NCBI GenBank assembly: GCA_964352775.1
Contig: CAYGTK010000174.1
Location: forward strand, 1 to 8,925
From: CAYGTK01 sp964352775
GTDB lineage: Bacteria > Bacteroidota > Bacteroidia > Chitinophagales > CAIOSU01
Length of the DNA: 8,925 nucleotides
Reading direction: 5' to 3'
Shown here: in pieces, positions 1 to 6,577 of the stretch
Numbering within the stretch: position 1 is the first letter of the stretch
Layout: each line of letters opens with the position of its first letter
Made by a program: the position numbers and the translations under genes
The notes under the pieces: model-generated
What the model saw: the letters and a program-made list of their open reading frames with translations, nothing else
Told to the model about the DNA's origin: nothing
Database searches by the model: none

Positions 1-1265
1 ATGCTGGTGTAATGGGAAATCGATACTTAACGGTAAAAAGGAATTCTGAATTTCAGAAAAACATACGCATTGGTGATATAGTTGCCGCCTCGTCGGCTTT
101 TCCAGGTGGATTTGAGCCTATTGCCTTTCCTCGCGACTTTGTACCCAACAAAGAAGGAGAGCAAAGTGTAACTGAAGATTTTCTGGAGGAACATGAAGGC
201 ATGCAGATAGCCAAGGCTAAACTACCAATAGGCTTAATGGATGGCGGCATTGCCGATAATTATGGAATTGCCAGCATTATGGATGCCCAGAAACGGCGCG
301 ATGGCAATCAAAACGATAACAAGGATGCTTTTGACTTAATAGTTGTATCCGATGTATCGGGCAATCACGAAAAGCCGTACGAATTTCCAGATGAAGCTGC
401 TAGGGGTAGTTATAGCTCGTTAACGGCCCTTGCTGTTCAAAAGAAATTGGGTATAGGTTCGCTGATATTATTTGTTGTTGGTATTGCTTTACTCGTGTTC
501 TCTTTTTTAATAGAGTGGAATATCGCAAGCAGACTTTTAACCATAGTTAGTTCAGTGGTATTGTTATCTGCTTTTGCCTTTAGGTTTGCTTCAAAACAAC
601 TAAGTAAGTTATTGAAAGGGGCTTACGATTTATTACACAAGGAATTTGGTAAGGATGTTTCGCCTGATCTTAGAGAGAGGATAGCATTTCTTTCGCACAT
701 GCCCTTTGGTGATGTAAAAGATCTACTTGCAAGCAGAGCTAAATCTTTACTGCAAATGAGTTCCGATGTGTTTATGTCTAACTCCAAACGGCAATTGAAG
801 TCGGCCCTTTACAACGACCCGATATGGAAGAACAGGGTTATTGACCAAGCAATTCACGAACTAGATAATTCACAAAAGGGGAATGGACAAATAGTTTACC
901 AAGATACTACACTTAAGCCTAGAGGTTTGGATGTCTCTTATCCGCTAAGTGCGGAAATGCAAAAAACGGCTCACCTAGCGCACCACATGGAAACAACGCT
1001 GTGGTATACCCTAGAGCAAAAAAGCGAGAAGGTAGATATGCCAAAGCGGCTAATAGCTAGTGGTCAAATAACCATGTGCTACAACCTAATGGTACATGTG
1101 AAGGTGCTAGAAAAGGTAGACAAAGAAGAGGGCCTACTAAGCAAAGAGGAACGTGAAGAACTAGACCAACTCTACCAACAATTACTAGCAGACTGGAACG
1201 ACTTCAATGAAAAAGGCCCCATGTTTATGGCGCATGAGGATAAGCTGTTGCGGGAGGAGGAGTAA
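1..1265 (+). CDS. Patatin-like phospholipase, C-terminal part (5' truncated by window edge)
   Basis: The frame is open from base 3 and continues upstream of the window, so the ATG at 12 is probably internal. The visible part carries the second half of a patatin fold: ASSAFPGGFEP (about 87-119) and the DGG motif (240-248, in LMDGGIADNYG), which in patatins supplies the aspartate of the Ser-Asp dyad. A strand of the form DLIVVSDVSG follows (about 333-362). The GxSxG nucleophile and the oxyanion-hole glycines must lie upstream. After the catalytic part come two hydrophobic segments (about 450-518 and 531-590) that look like a transmembrane hairpin, then about 220 mostly helical, charged residues ending in an acidic tail. 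Family knowledge: patatins are lipid acyl hydrolases. The membrane hairpin suggests an anchored enzyme; its substrate is unknown. It is convergent with the receptor gene downstream. The patatin assignment is fairly safe, the role is not. Confidence 0.82.
   Translation, partial: AGVMGNRYLTVKRNSEFQKNIRIGDIVAASSAFPGGFEPIAFPRDFVPNKEGEQSVTEDFLEEHEGMQIAKAKLPIGLMDGGIADNYGIASIMDAQKRRDGNQNDNKDAFDLIVVSDVSGNHEKPYEFPDEAARGSYSSLTALAVQKKLGIGSLILFVVGIALLVFSFLIEWNIASRLLTIVSSVVLLSAFAFRFASKQLSKLLKGAYDLLHKEFGKDVSPDLRERIAFLSHMPFGDVKDLLASRAKSLLQMSSDVFMSNSKRQLKSALYNDPIWKNRVIDQAIHELDNSQKGNGQIVYQDTTLKPRGLDVSYPLSAEMQKTAHLAHHMETTLWYTLEQKSEKVDMPKRLIASGQITMCYNLMVHVKVLEKVDKEEGLLSKEEREELDQLYQQLLADWNDFNEKGPMFMAHEDKLLREEE
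447..590 (+). other. Predicted transmembrane hairpin within the patatin-like protein
   Basis: Two stretches of about 20 hydrophobic residues are separated by a short loop (roughly IEWNIASR). The first runs from about LGIGSLILFVV to FSFLI, the second from LLTIVSSVVLL to AFAFRF. Lys/Arg residues flank the pair (KK before, RFASKQ after). Together they would put the catalytic half and the C-terminal helical half on the same side of a membrane. This comes from reading hydrophobicity by eye only. Confidence 0.65.
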
Positions 1266-1274
1266 CGCTTAACT

Positions 1275-3683
1275 CTACCCCTCATCCCCATCATAACCAC
1301 CACCGCTGCGTTCGCGGGTTTTCTTTTGGTTGATGCGGTAGGTGAAGTTGAAGGTAAAGGTGCGCTGCTGCCACTGGAATTCACTTTCTTGAACTAGGCC
1401 TGGTGTATCTAGTTCTGCCATGCGTATGCGGCGGTTCAATAGGTCGCGTACATTAAAGCTTACTGTTCCTTTCCCTTTAATAATGTCTTTAGAGATACCT
1501 GCATTCCATGAAGTTACTGACTGTACACGTCCTTGCGGTCTGCGTTTGGGCGATCGGTAATTCACTAAGGTCTGTAAACTTATGTCTTTTGGTAGTTTGA
1601 AGCTGGTGCGCAGACGCATGTTTCCCGCAAGGGTTTCCACTCCTAGATTTTCGCCTTCATATTCCCCAGTGGTTCTCGACCAATTGAGGAACGAGCTCAC
1701 CGTAACATCCCACCATTTGGTGATCTTCTGCCTCACATTGAATTCAACACCCACTTGATGTCTATCGCCTAAATTGACTGGGAAGAAGTTGGTGAATAGG
1801 TTGCTGGTGTCGCGTACTGTAATGCGCTGTATCATATTAGTGCTGTAACGATAGTAGGTAGACACCAATGCCGAACCACCTTTCCATTGGCGGATGTAAC
1901 CCATTTCTACACTTTGGGTGTATTCAGGTCTTAAGCCTGGGTTACCTCTATACACATTTCGGGAATCACTAAGACCCGAAAAGGGTAGGAGCGTGCGGAA
2001 ATTGGGACGGCTTAACCTTCGGCTGTAGCTAAGTTGTAGCGTGCTTTCTTCTTTGATCTTATAGGATAAATGCACACTTGGGAAGAAATCGATATAGCGG
2101 CTATTGTTCTTAGTGTTCGTGCTGCGTACTTGTGTTCTTATATCACTGTACTCTGTTCTCAGCCCTGCTTGCCAGCCAAATTTACCTATCTCGTCACCAG
2201 TCATCACATAGGCAGCGTGAATGAATTCATCGTATAGAAAGTCGCCATTAAAAGCAGCCACATCTTGCCACTCGCCATTCACTAAGTCTTCTACACCATA
2301 CACATTGTCTATTTGCCGGAAAGTGGTTTTACCACCAGCTTCAAATTTACCCGCTGTGCGAAAGGGGTGAGCATAGTCTATTTGAAAAAGGGCATCAATA
2401 CGGTCTTCTTGATTGTTTATCCGCTGAAGTTGCTCCCCACTTTGCGTACTGGTTTCCGTCACTTCCGACTCTTCGGTATCGTCAGTAGTACTAAAGCTAG
2501 CGGCTATAAATAGCTCTTGCTGAGGCTTTTTAAACTTCTTAATGTAGTTAGCTTCTGCATTGGTCACCTGTCGGCGTTCTTCTTCTTGGTCTACCCGTTG
2601 GGTAAGGTTAAGTTCATTGCCAGCGGCATCTAGGTCGGTATAATCTATCTCTGTTTTGTGCCGTCCATTTCCATCGCGGTAGCTTCCGCTAATGGTCAAT
2701 ATATTATTGGCATTGAAGTTAATATCGGTCCCCAACCTAATAGTTGCACCAAATGGAGAGCGCCTATGGTTACGGTCGGTTTTATAAAATAAGCTACTAT
2801 CTTCTGAAAAGATGCTTTCTTGTTCAATAAGGCCATAGCCCATTACCGTTCGGTAGTTAGCGTTTAACCCGCCAAACAAATTCACCTTGCCTTGGCGATA
2901 GTTAAAGCTAAAACCAGCCCCTGCTGAATAAGGATGGCCTACATTAGCCGTTACACTTCCGTTGAATCCTTTCTTGCGGTCTTTCTTTAAAATGATATTT
3001 ATAATACCCACTTCACCCTCGGCATCATATCTGGCCGATGGATTGGTTATTACCTCTACTCGCTCTATTTCGTCGCTTTGCATAAATTGGAGAAACTCGG
3101 CACTATTACCATCCACTAGTCCTGATGGCTTACCATCTATTAATATGCGCACACCGCCGCTACCACGTAAGCTAACATTACCATCTATATCCACTTCTAC
3201 AGAAGGGATGTTCTCTAACACATCTGCAGCAGTACCACCTTGGTTGGTCAGGTCTTTTTCTACATTGAATACACGTTTGTCTAGCTGGAACTGCATGTTG
3301 CTTCGCTCTTCCACAACTTGCACCTCGTTCAGTAATTCACTGTCAGCAGTTAATCTTACTTCACCAAGGTCTAGTATAGTTTGTCCTCTGGTAATAATGA
3401 TATCATACTGCTTAAGTACTTCGAAACCTATATAGGTCACTTCCATCCAAAGTTTTCCGGGTTTTACTTCTAGCTCAAAGGTTCCTTTTGGGGTAGTAAT
3501 GGTTCCACCAACTAAACTACTGTCGCGCATACTATACACGGCAATAGCAGCATACTCAAGCGGCATGCTCGTTTCTTTATCTACTATTGTACCCTTAAGT
3601 ATCTTGGTAGGTGCACCACCTTGCGGTTGTGCTTGTAGGATAGAAAAGAAAAACAATACAAATAATAGGCTCGCAACTCTCAT
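1275..3683 (-). CDS. TonB-dependent-receptor-like outer membrane beta-barrel protein (OMP_b-brl_3 type)
   Basis: This is an 802-residue outer-membrane protein. The start is placed at 3683 because the protein then begins with a clean signal peptide (MRVASLLFVLFFFSILQAQ). An in-frame ATG 13 codons upstream would put a non-signal-like stretch in front of it. Domains: signal peptide 1-19; carboxypeptidase-regulatory-like beta-sandwich about 27-110 (KGTIVDKETSMPLEYAAIAV, then KGTFELEV); TonB plug about 118-235 (VLENIPSVEVD, SLRGSGGVRILIDG, then EIERVEVITNPSARYD and IINIILKK); a barrel from about 240 to the end, with many alternating strands. The last strand (FTFNFTYRIN) is followed by a hydrophilic tail of about 17 residues rich in Lys/Arg, Gly and Asp/Glu. 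No SusD-like gene is adjacent, so this is unlikely to be a SusC-type glycan importer; the ligand cannot be inferred. It is divergent from the T9SS cargo gene and convergent with the patatin gene. Confidence 0.9.
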   Translation of the reverse strand: MRVASLLFVLFFFSILQAQPQGGAPTKILKGTIVDKETSMPLEYAAIAVYSMRDSSLVGGTITTPKGTFELEVKPGKLWMEVTYIGFEVLKQYDIIITRGQTILDLGEVRLTADSELLNEVQVVEERSNMQFQLDKRVFNVEKDLTNQGGTAADVLENIPSVEVDIDGNVSLRGSGGVRILIDGKPSGLVDGNSAEFLQFMQSDEIERVEVITNPSARYDAEGEVGIINIILKKDRKKGFNGSVTANVGHPYSAGAGFSFNYRQGKVNLFGGLNANYRTVMGYGLIEQESIFSEDSSLFYKTDRNHRRSPFGATIRLGTDINFNANNILTISGSYRDGNGRHKTEIDYTDLDAAGNELNLTQRVDQEEERRQVTNAEANYIKKFKKPQQELFIAASFSTTDDTEESEVTETSTQSGEQLQRINNQEDRIDALFQIDYAHPFRTAGKFEAGGKTTFRQIDNVYGVEDLVNGEWQDVAAFNGDFLYDEFIHAAYVMTGDEIGKFGWQAGLRTEYSDIRTQVRSTNTKNNSRYIDFFPSVHLSYKIKEESTLQLSYSRRLSRPNFRTLLPFSGLSDSRNVYRGNPGLRPEYTQSVEMGYIRQWKGGSALVSTYYRYSTNMIQRITVRDTSNLFTNFFPVNLGDRHQVGVEFNVRQKITKWWDVTVSSFLNWSRTTGEYEGENLGVETLAGNMRLRTSFKLPKDISLQTLVNYRSPKRRPQGRVQSVTSWNAGISKDIIKGKGTVSFNVRDLLNRRIRMAELDTPGLVQESEFQWQQRTFTFNFTYRINQKKTRERSGGGYDGDEG

Positions 3684-3751
3684 TATCAAAAAATAGTTAG
3701 TCAATAGACAAGTATTTATCAAAAGGGTTTAATGAAATGAGGTGGGCGGTG

Positions 3752-3783
3752 CAAATATAGTTCTATGCTTTCTTCTAGTTAAC
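3752..3783 (-). promoter_or_regulatory. Putative promoter of the receptor-like gene
   Basis: On the minus strand, TATATTTG (plus-strand bases 3752-3759) matches the Bacteroidota -7 consensus TAnnTTTG exactly. There is no exact TTG -33 element at the usual spacing; GTTAAC (3778-3783), 18 bases further upstream, is the nearest thing to one. Transcription from here would give a leader of about 60 bases before the start at 3683. The -7 match is seen in the sequence; promoter function is inferred. Confidence 0.4.
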
Positions 3784-3833
3784 GGTTTAATAAAATTTAA
3801 CAGTAGAATAGTTCATCACTAAAGTGGATAGCT

Positions 3834-3843
3834 ACTGATCAGT
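3834..3843. repeat. 10-base perfect palindrome in the divergent spacer
   Basis: ACTGATCAGT is its own reverse complement and sits between the two divergent promoter-like elements. It could be a dimeric regulator site, but a palindrome of this size can also occur by chance. No second copy was noticed in the spacer. Confidence 0.3.
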
Positions 3844-3899
3844 TAAGAAAGTAGTTGGCAGTGTGTAAAATCTAGTGGGCCCTTCCTGCGTTATTGTAT

Positions 3900-3907
3900 T
3901 ATTTTTG
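3900..3907 (+). promoter_or_regulatory. Possible -7 element of the T9SS cargo / porP operon
   Basis: TATTTTTG matches TAnnTTTG exactly. No TTG is found 17-23 bases upstream, so only half the promoter is supported. The start codon at 3923 would leave a leader of only about 10 bases, which is short. The true promoter may lie further upstream, or the element may be chance in an AT-rich spacer. Confidence 0.3.
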
Positions 3908-3922
3908 CGGCTAGTACAGCTT

Positions 3923-5404
3923 ATGGGGGATACTATATATAGAGAGGGAAGCAAGTTTATCTTGTTCATGTTAGTTGGGGTAATGGCTATGGGCGTTAGT
4001 ACAGCCTTTGCCCAAATAAAGATAAATGAGGTAATGATGAACCCATCGGCCAATGCTGCCGACCAGTTCATGGCTAATTGTTTCGACCCCCTTGCGGGAA
4101 TGGAATATGTGGAGATATACAATTCAGATAAGTGCCGTACTATTGATCTAGACTGCTACACACTTGCTGGTGATTTCGGCCCCGCCAATTTTGGGTCTAT
4201 TGCCTTCCAGTCGGGTGTTACTATTCCACCGCTCTCTTTTATAGTAGTAGGAGGGGCCAATGTGTCGGGTGCAGATTATTTGGTGCCAGACTTTTGTTCC
4301 ACCCCACGCTTTTGCACTTCTGAGAACTGGCAACTACCCGATGATAATGGATGGATAGCCTTGTTTGACGAAAGTGGAGTAGCTGCTGATGCAATATACT
4401 GGACGACCAATATTGGCCAAGCAGGACTTATTAATACAGATCCTGTTTTTGATAATACCCCTTGCGATATTATGGATTGTGGTGGTCCACTAGCATCGGC
4501 ACGCGCACTAAGTACTGGCGTAGGTATTACTTATGCAGGCCAAGTAGCGGGAGTGGGGCTTACTATTTCTAGGGCTCTTGACGGTACAGGTGTATGGCAA
4601 AGCAATATTGCGCCAACACCAGGGGCTTGTAATGCCATATGTGCTCCAGTAAGTGATCTAGCTGTCACTTTAGATAGTGTGAAGGATGAAAGCTGTGAAC
4701 AAAGTGATGCTTTTGCTCGTGGACTTCCTACAGGTGGCCTAGCACCATATGATGTTATATGGAGTAATGGAGAGGGAACTGAACAGATAGTAGGTGTTTC
4801 TGCTGGAACCTATACGCTATCTATAACTGACGATGAAGGGTGTTTTGTAGAAACAATGGTTACCCTTAGCAATTTTGGAGTTAGTCTAGATGTAGATGTT
4901 ATCCCATCAGATACTGCTATTATAAGAGGAACGGGTGCTCTTTTGGAAGTTACTGCTACTAACCCAGTCTCTACTTACTCATGGGGTCCTATTAATGCAC
5001 TTAGTTGTGATGATTGCGACTTACCTATAGCTAGACCACAGCAAACTACATTATATACAGTAACAGTAGAAGATATAAATGGCTGTACTGAAATTGCACA
5101 AGTACAAATACGTGTGCTGAATGATGAAAACTCCATTTTTGTGCCAACTGCTTTTACGCCAAATGCGGATGGACAGAACGATATTTTGTTCGTAAGAAGT
5201 CCAAGAGTAAGTGAGTTAGAAATACGCATTTATGACAGATGGGGTAGGGAAGTGTTCTACTCTAGTGACCAAACTCGCGGATGGGATGGAAATGATAAAA
5301 GAGGCAACTTACTTAATCAAGGTGTTTACGCTTGGGTAGTTTCTGCCAGTTTCGAGAATGGGGTGACCCGAATATATAATGGAGACGTAGCACTATTACG
5401 ATGA
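3923..5404 (+). CDS. T9SS cargo: lamin-tail domain, SprB-type repeat and type B sorting domain protein
   Basis: This is a 493-residue secreted protein. The start at 3923 is preferred over an in-frame ATG at 3875 because it yields a signal peptide (basic MGDTIYREGSK, hydrophobic core, cleavage after AFA, residue 30). Domains: lamin-tail-like domain about 32-235 (KINEVMMNP, then EYVEIYNSD, LDCYTLAGDF and GVTIPPLSFIVVGG); SprB-type repeat about 243-320 (GGLAPYDVIWSNG, then SAGTYTLSITDDEGC); a short Ig-like segment about 320-400 (YSWGP, then TTLYTVTVEDINGC); gliding-motility-associated C-terminal domain about 400-493 (FVPTAFTPNADGQND, IYDRWGREVF, GWDGNDKRG, ending GDVALLR). That last domain is the type B sorting signal that directs export through the type IX secretion system to the cell surface or medium. 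The gene overlaps the downstream porP/sprF-like gene by 4 bases. The sorting class is well supported; the actual function (adhesin, or accessory to another activity) is unknown, and no catalytic motif was seen. Confidence 0.9.
   Translation: MGDTIYREGSKFILFMLVGVMAMGVSTAFAQIKINEVMMNPSANAADQFMANCFDPLAGMEYVEIYNSDKCRTIDLDCYTLAGDFGPANFGSIAFQSGVTIPPLSFIVVGGANVSGADYLVPDFCSTPRFCTSENWQLPDDNGWIALFDESGVAADAIYWTTNIGQAGLINTDPVFDNTPCDIMDCGGPLASARALSTGVGITYAGQVAGVGLTISRALDGTGVWQSNIAPTPGACNAICAPVSDLAVTLDSVKDESCEQSDAFARGLPTGGLAPYDVIWSNGEGTEQIVGVSAGTYTLSITDDEGCFVETMVTLSNFGVSLDVDVIPSDTAIIRGTGALLEVTATNPVSTYSWGPINALSCDDCDLPIARPQQTTLYTVTVEDINGCTEIAQVQIRVLNDENSIFVPTAFTPNADGQNDILFVRSPRVSELEIRIYDRWGREVFYSSDQTRGWDGNDKRGNLLNQGVYAWVVSASFENGVTRIYNGDVALLR
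5401..5404 (+). other. ATGA stop/start overlap between cargo and porP/sprF-like gene
   Basis: The stop TGA (5402-5404) of the cargo gene and the ATG (5401-5403) of the next gene overlap. This implies co-transcription and likely re-initiation by terminating ribosomes, keeping the cargo and its export partner at a fixed ratio. No ribosome binding site is visible upstream (the bases before are GTAGCACTATTACG). Confidence 0.85.
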
Positions 5405-6432
5405 GGAAGACACTCTTTATAATAGGTATGTTATGTTGTGCATTGCTTGCACAAGCGCAAGACCCCCAGTTTTCGCAATACAATGCCTCACCAACTACTC
5501 TAAACCCCGCATTAACGGGCTTCTTTACAGGCGATTATCGTATTGTCACCAACTTCCGTAGCCAATGGGGGAGTTTTGTTGAGCCCTATCGTACCATGGC
5601 AGTTTCGGCAGAAGTATCCTTATTTAAAGGGAAAATGCAGAACGACCACTTTGGTATCGGTATTTCCTTTTTAAATGACAAGTCGGGTACTATTGAGTTC
5701 TCTACCAATCAAATAGCACTTTCAGCAGCTTATAAGAAGAACTTTGGTAATAGCGTTAAACATGGTGTGGCTCTTGGTTTTCAAGGCGCATTTCTTCAGC
5801 AACGTATTAATGCTAACAAACTCATTTTTGATAACCAATACAACGGGGTAGAAGTAGACCCTGGAAGAAGTAGTGGCGAAACCATAGCCACCAATGGCAA
5901 AGGCGGTATAGATATGGCCGTAGGTGGCTTGTATCAAGTTATTCCTAACAGGTATTACAACTTTTATGTTGGTGCGGCTTACTTTCATTTGATACAACCC
6001 AACTTGAGTTTTCTGGATAATCCAGGCGATTTTACCATTAAGCCAAAATATGTGGTACATGCTGGAGCAAAGCTCGACTTTACTAAAACTATCAATTTAT
6101 TGCCGAGTGTAGCATATTTCAGACAAGCCAGTTCGCAGCAAATTAATATAGGTACATACCTACAGTTGGTATTAGAAGATGAACTGGATTACGAAACTTC
6201 ATTTTCTCTTGGTACATGGGTACGCATAACTGACCCATTGCCTGATGCTATTATATTTGGCGCACGTATCGACTACATGAATTTCGTGTTCGGATTCAGT
6301 TACGACATGAACATATCTCCACTAAAAACCGCTAGCGAATCGCGCGGTGCTTATGAGCTTTCGCTCATCTATACAGGTAAGCTGGTAACAAGGGGTCAGC
6401 GCAACTTAATGATACCTTGTCCACAGTTGTGA
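5401..6432 (+). CDS. PorP/SprF-family type IX secretion outer membrane protein
   Basis: This is a 343-residue protein with a signal peptide (MRKTLFIIGMLCCALLAQA, cleavage before QDPQ). The mature N-terminus DPQFSQYNASPTTLNPALTGF is diagnostic of the PorP/SprF family: short linkers joining beta-strands of a small outer-membrane barrel, with a C-terminal region AYELSLIYTGK and a final Cys-Pro (IPCPQL). Length is normal for the family. Its ATG shares ATGA with the stop of the preceding type B cargo gene, so the two are probably translationally coupled; no own promoter or Shine-Dalgarno is visible. Family knowledge: SprF is required for secretion of the cargo SprB encoded next to it, and PorP binds peripheral T9SS components. 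Inference: this copy is the dedicated partner of the 3923-5404 product rather than the housekeeping porP, which normally sits elsewhere. No symbol is given because paralogues are numerous. Confidence 0.93.
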   Translation: MRKTLFIIGMLCCALLAQAQDPQFSQYNASPTTLNPALTGFFTGDYRIVTNFRSQWGSFVEPYRTMAVSAEVSLFKGKMQNDHFGIGISFLNDKSGTIEFSTNQIALSAAYKKNFGNSVKHGVALGFQGAFLQQRINANKLIFDNQYNGVEVDPGRSSGETIATNGKGGIDMAVGGLYQVIPNRYYNFYVGAAYFHLIQPNLSFLDNPGDFTIKPKYVVHAGAKLDFTKTINLLPSVAYFRQASSQQINIGTYLQLVLEDELDYETSFSLGTWVRITDPLPDAIIFGARIDYMNFVFGFSYDMNISPLKTASESRGAYELSLIYTGKLVTRGQRNLMIPCPQL

Positions 6433-6480
6433 GAAACTAAGTGCAACTCATTGTTGGTGAAGCGATTTGGTCTTAGCACC

Positions 6481-6512
6481 TTTGCCTAGGTAAAAACGCT
6501 GTAATAGTTTTG
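6481..6512 (+). promoter_or_regulatory. Putative promoter of the large beta-helix protein gene
   Basis: TTTG (6481-6484) and TAGTTTTG (6505-6512) are separated by 20 bases, a full match to the Bacteroidota -33/-7 promoter (TTG, 17-23 bases, TAnnTTTG). Initiation would fall near 6517-6520, giving a leader of about 60 bases before the ATG at 6578. The -7 element overlaps the left arm and loop of the hairpin annotated separately, so this stretch may instead belong to a terminator of the upstream operon, or serve both roles. Confidence 0.5.
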
Positions 6513-6528
6513 ATTACAGTTGTTTTTT
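6492..6528 (+). terminator. Hairpin plus T-run, candidate terminator of the cargo-porP operon
   Basis: CTGTAAT (6499-6505) and ATTACAG (6513-6519) form a perfect 7-base-pair stem around a 7-base loop. They are followed by TTG and six T residues (6523-6528). AAAAAC (6492-6497) can also pair with GTTTTT (6522-6527), extending the stem across a small internal loop. It lies about 60 bases after the porP/sprF stop codon, the right place for a terminator. The stem has only two G-C pairs, so it would be a weak one. Confidence 0.45.
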
Positions 6529-6577
6529 AGCATTTTTGTACGACCATTACGAAAGCTTTTTAAAACCTCCAATATTG

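Noticed and set aside
2962..3435. 157-codon open frame on the plus strand
   Set aside because: It lies antisense inside the plug and N-terminal domain of the receptor-like gene, which has strong family similarity. The plus-strand translation is Ser/Thr/Leu-rich with no domain.
3684..3722. Upstream in-frame start for the receptor-like gene (13 extra residues)
   Set aside because: The extra residues (MINTCLLTNYFLI) spoil an otherwise canonical signal peptide starting at 3683.
3832..4122. Minus-strand open frame overlapping the divergent spacer and the start of the T9SS cargo gene
   Set aside because: It is antisense to the signal peptide and lamin-tail domain of the cargo gene; no signal peptide, domain or plausible promoter of its own.
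5722..6060. 112-codon minus-strand open frame
   Set aside because: It is wholly antisense to the well-supported PorP/SprF-family gene and resembles no known protein.
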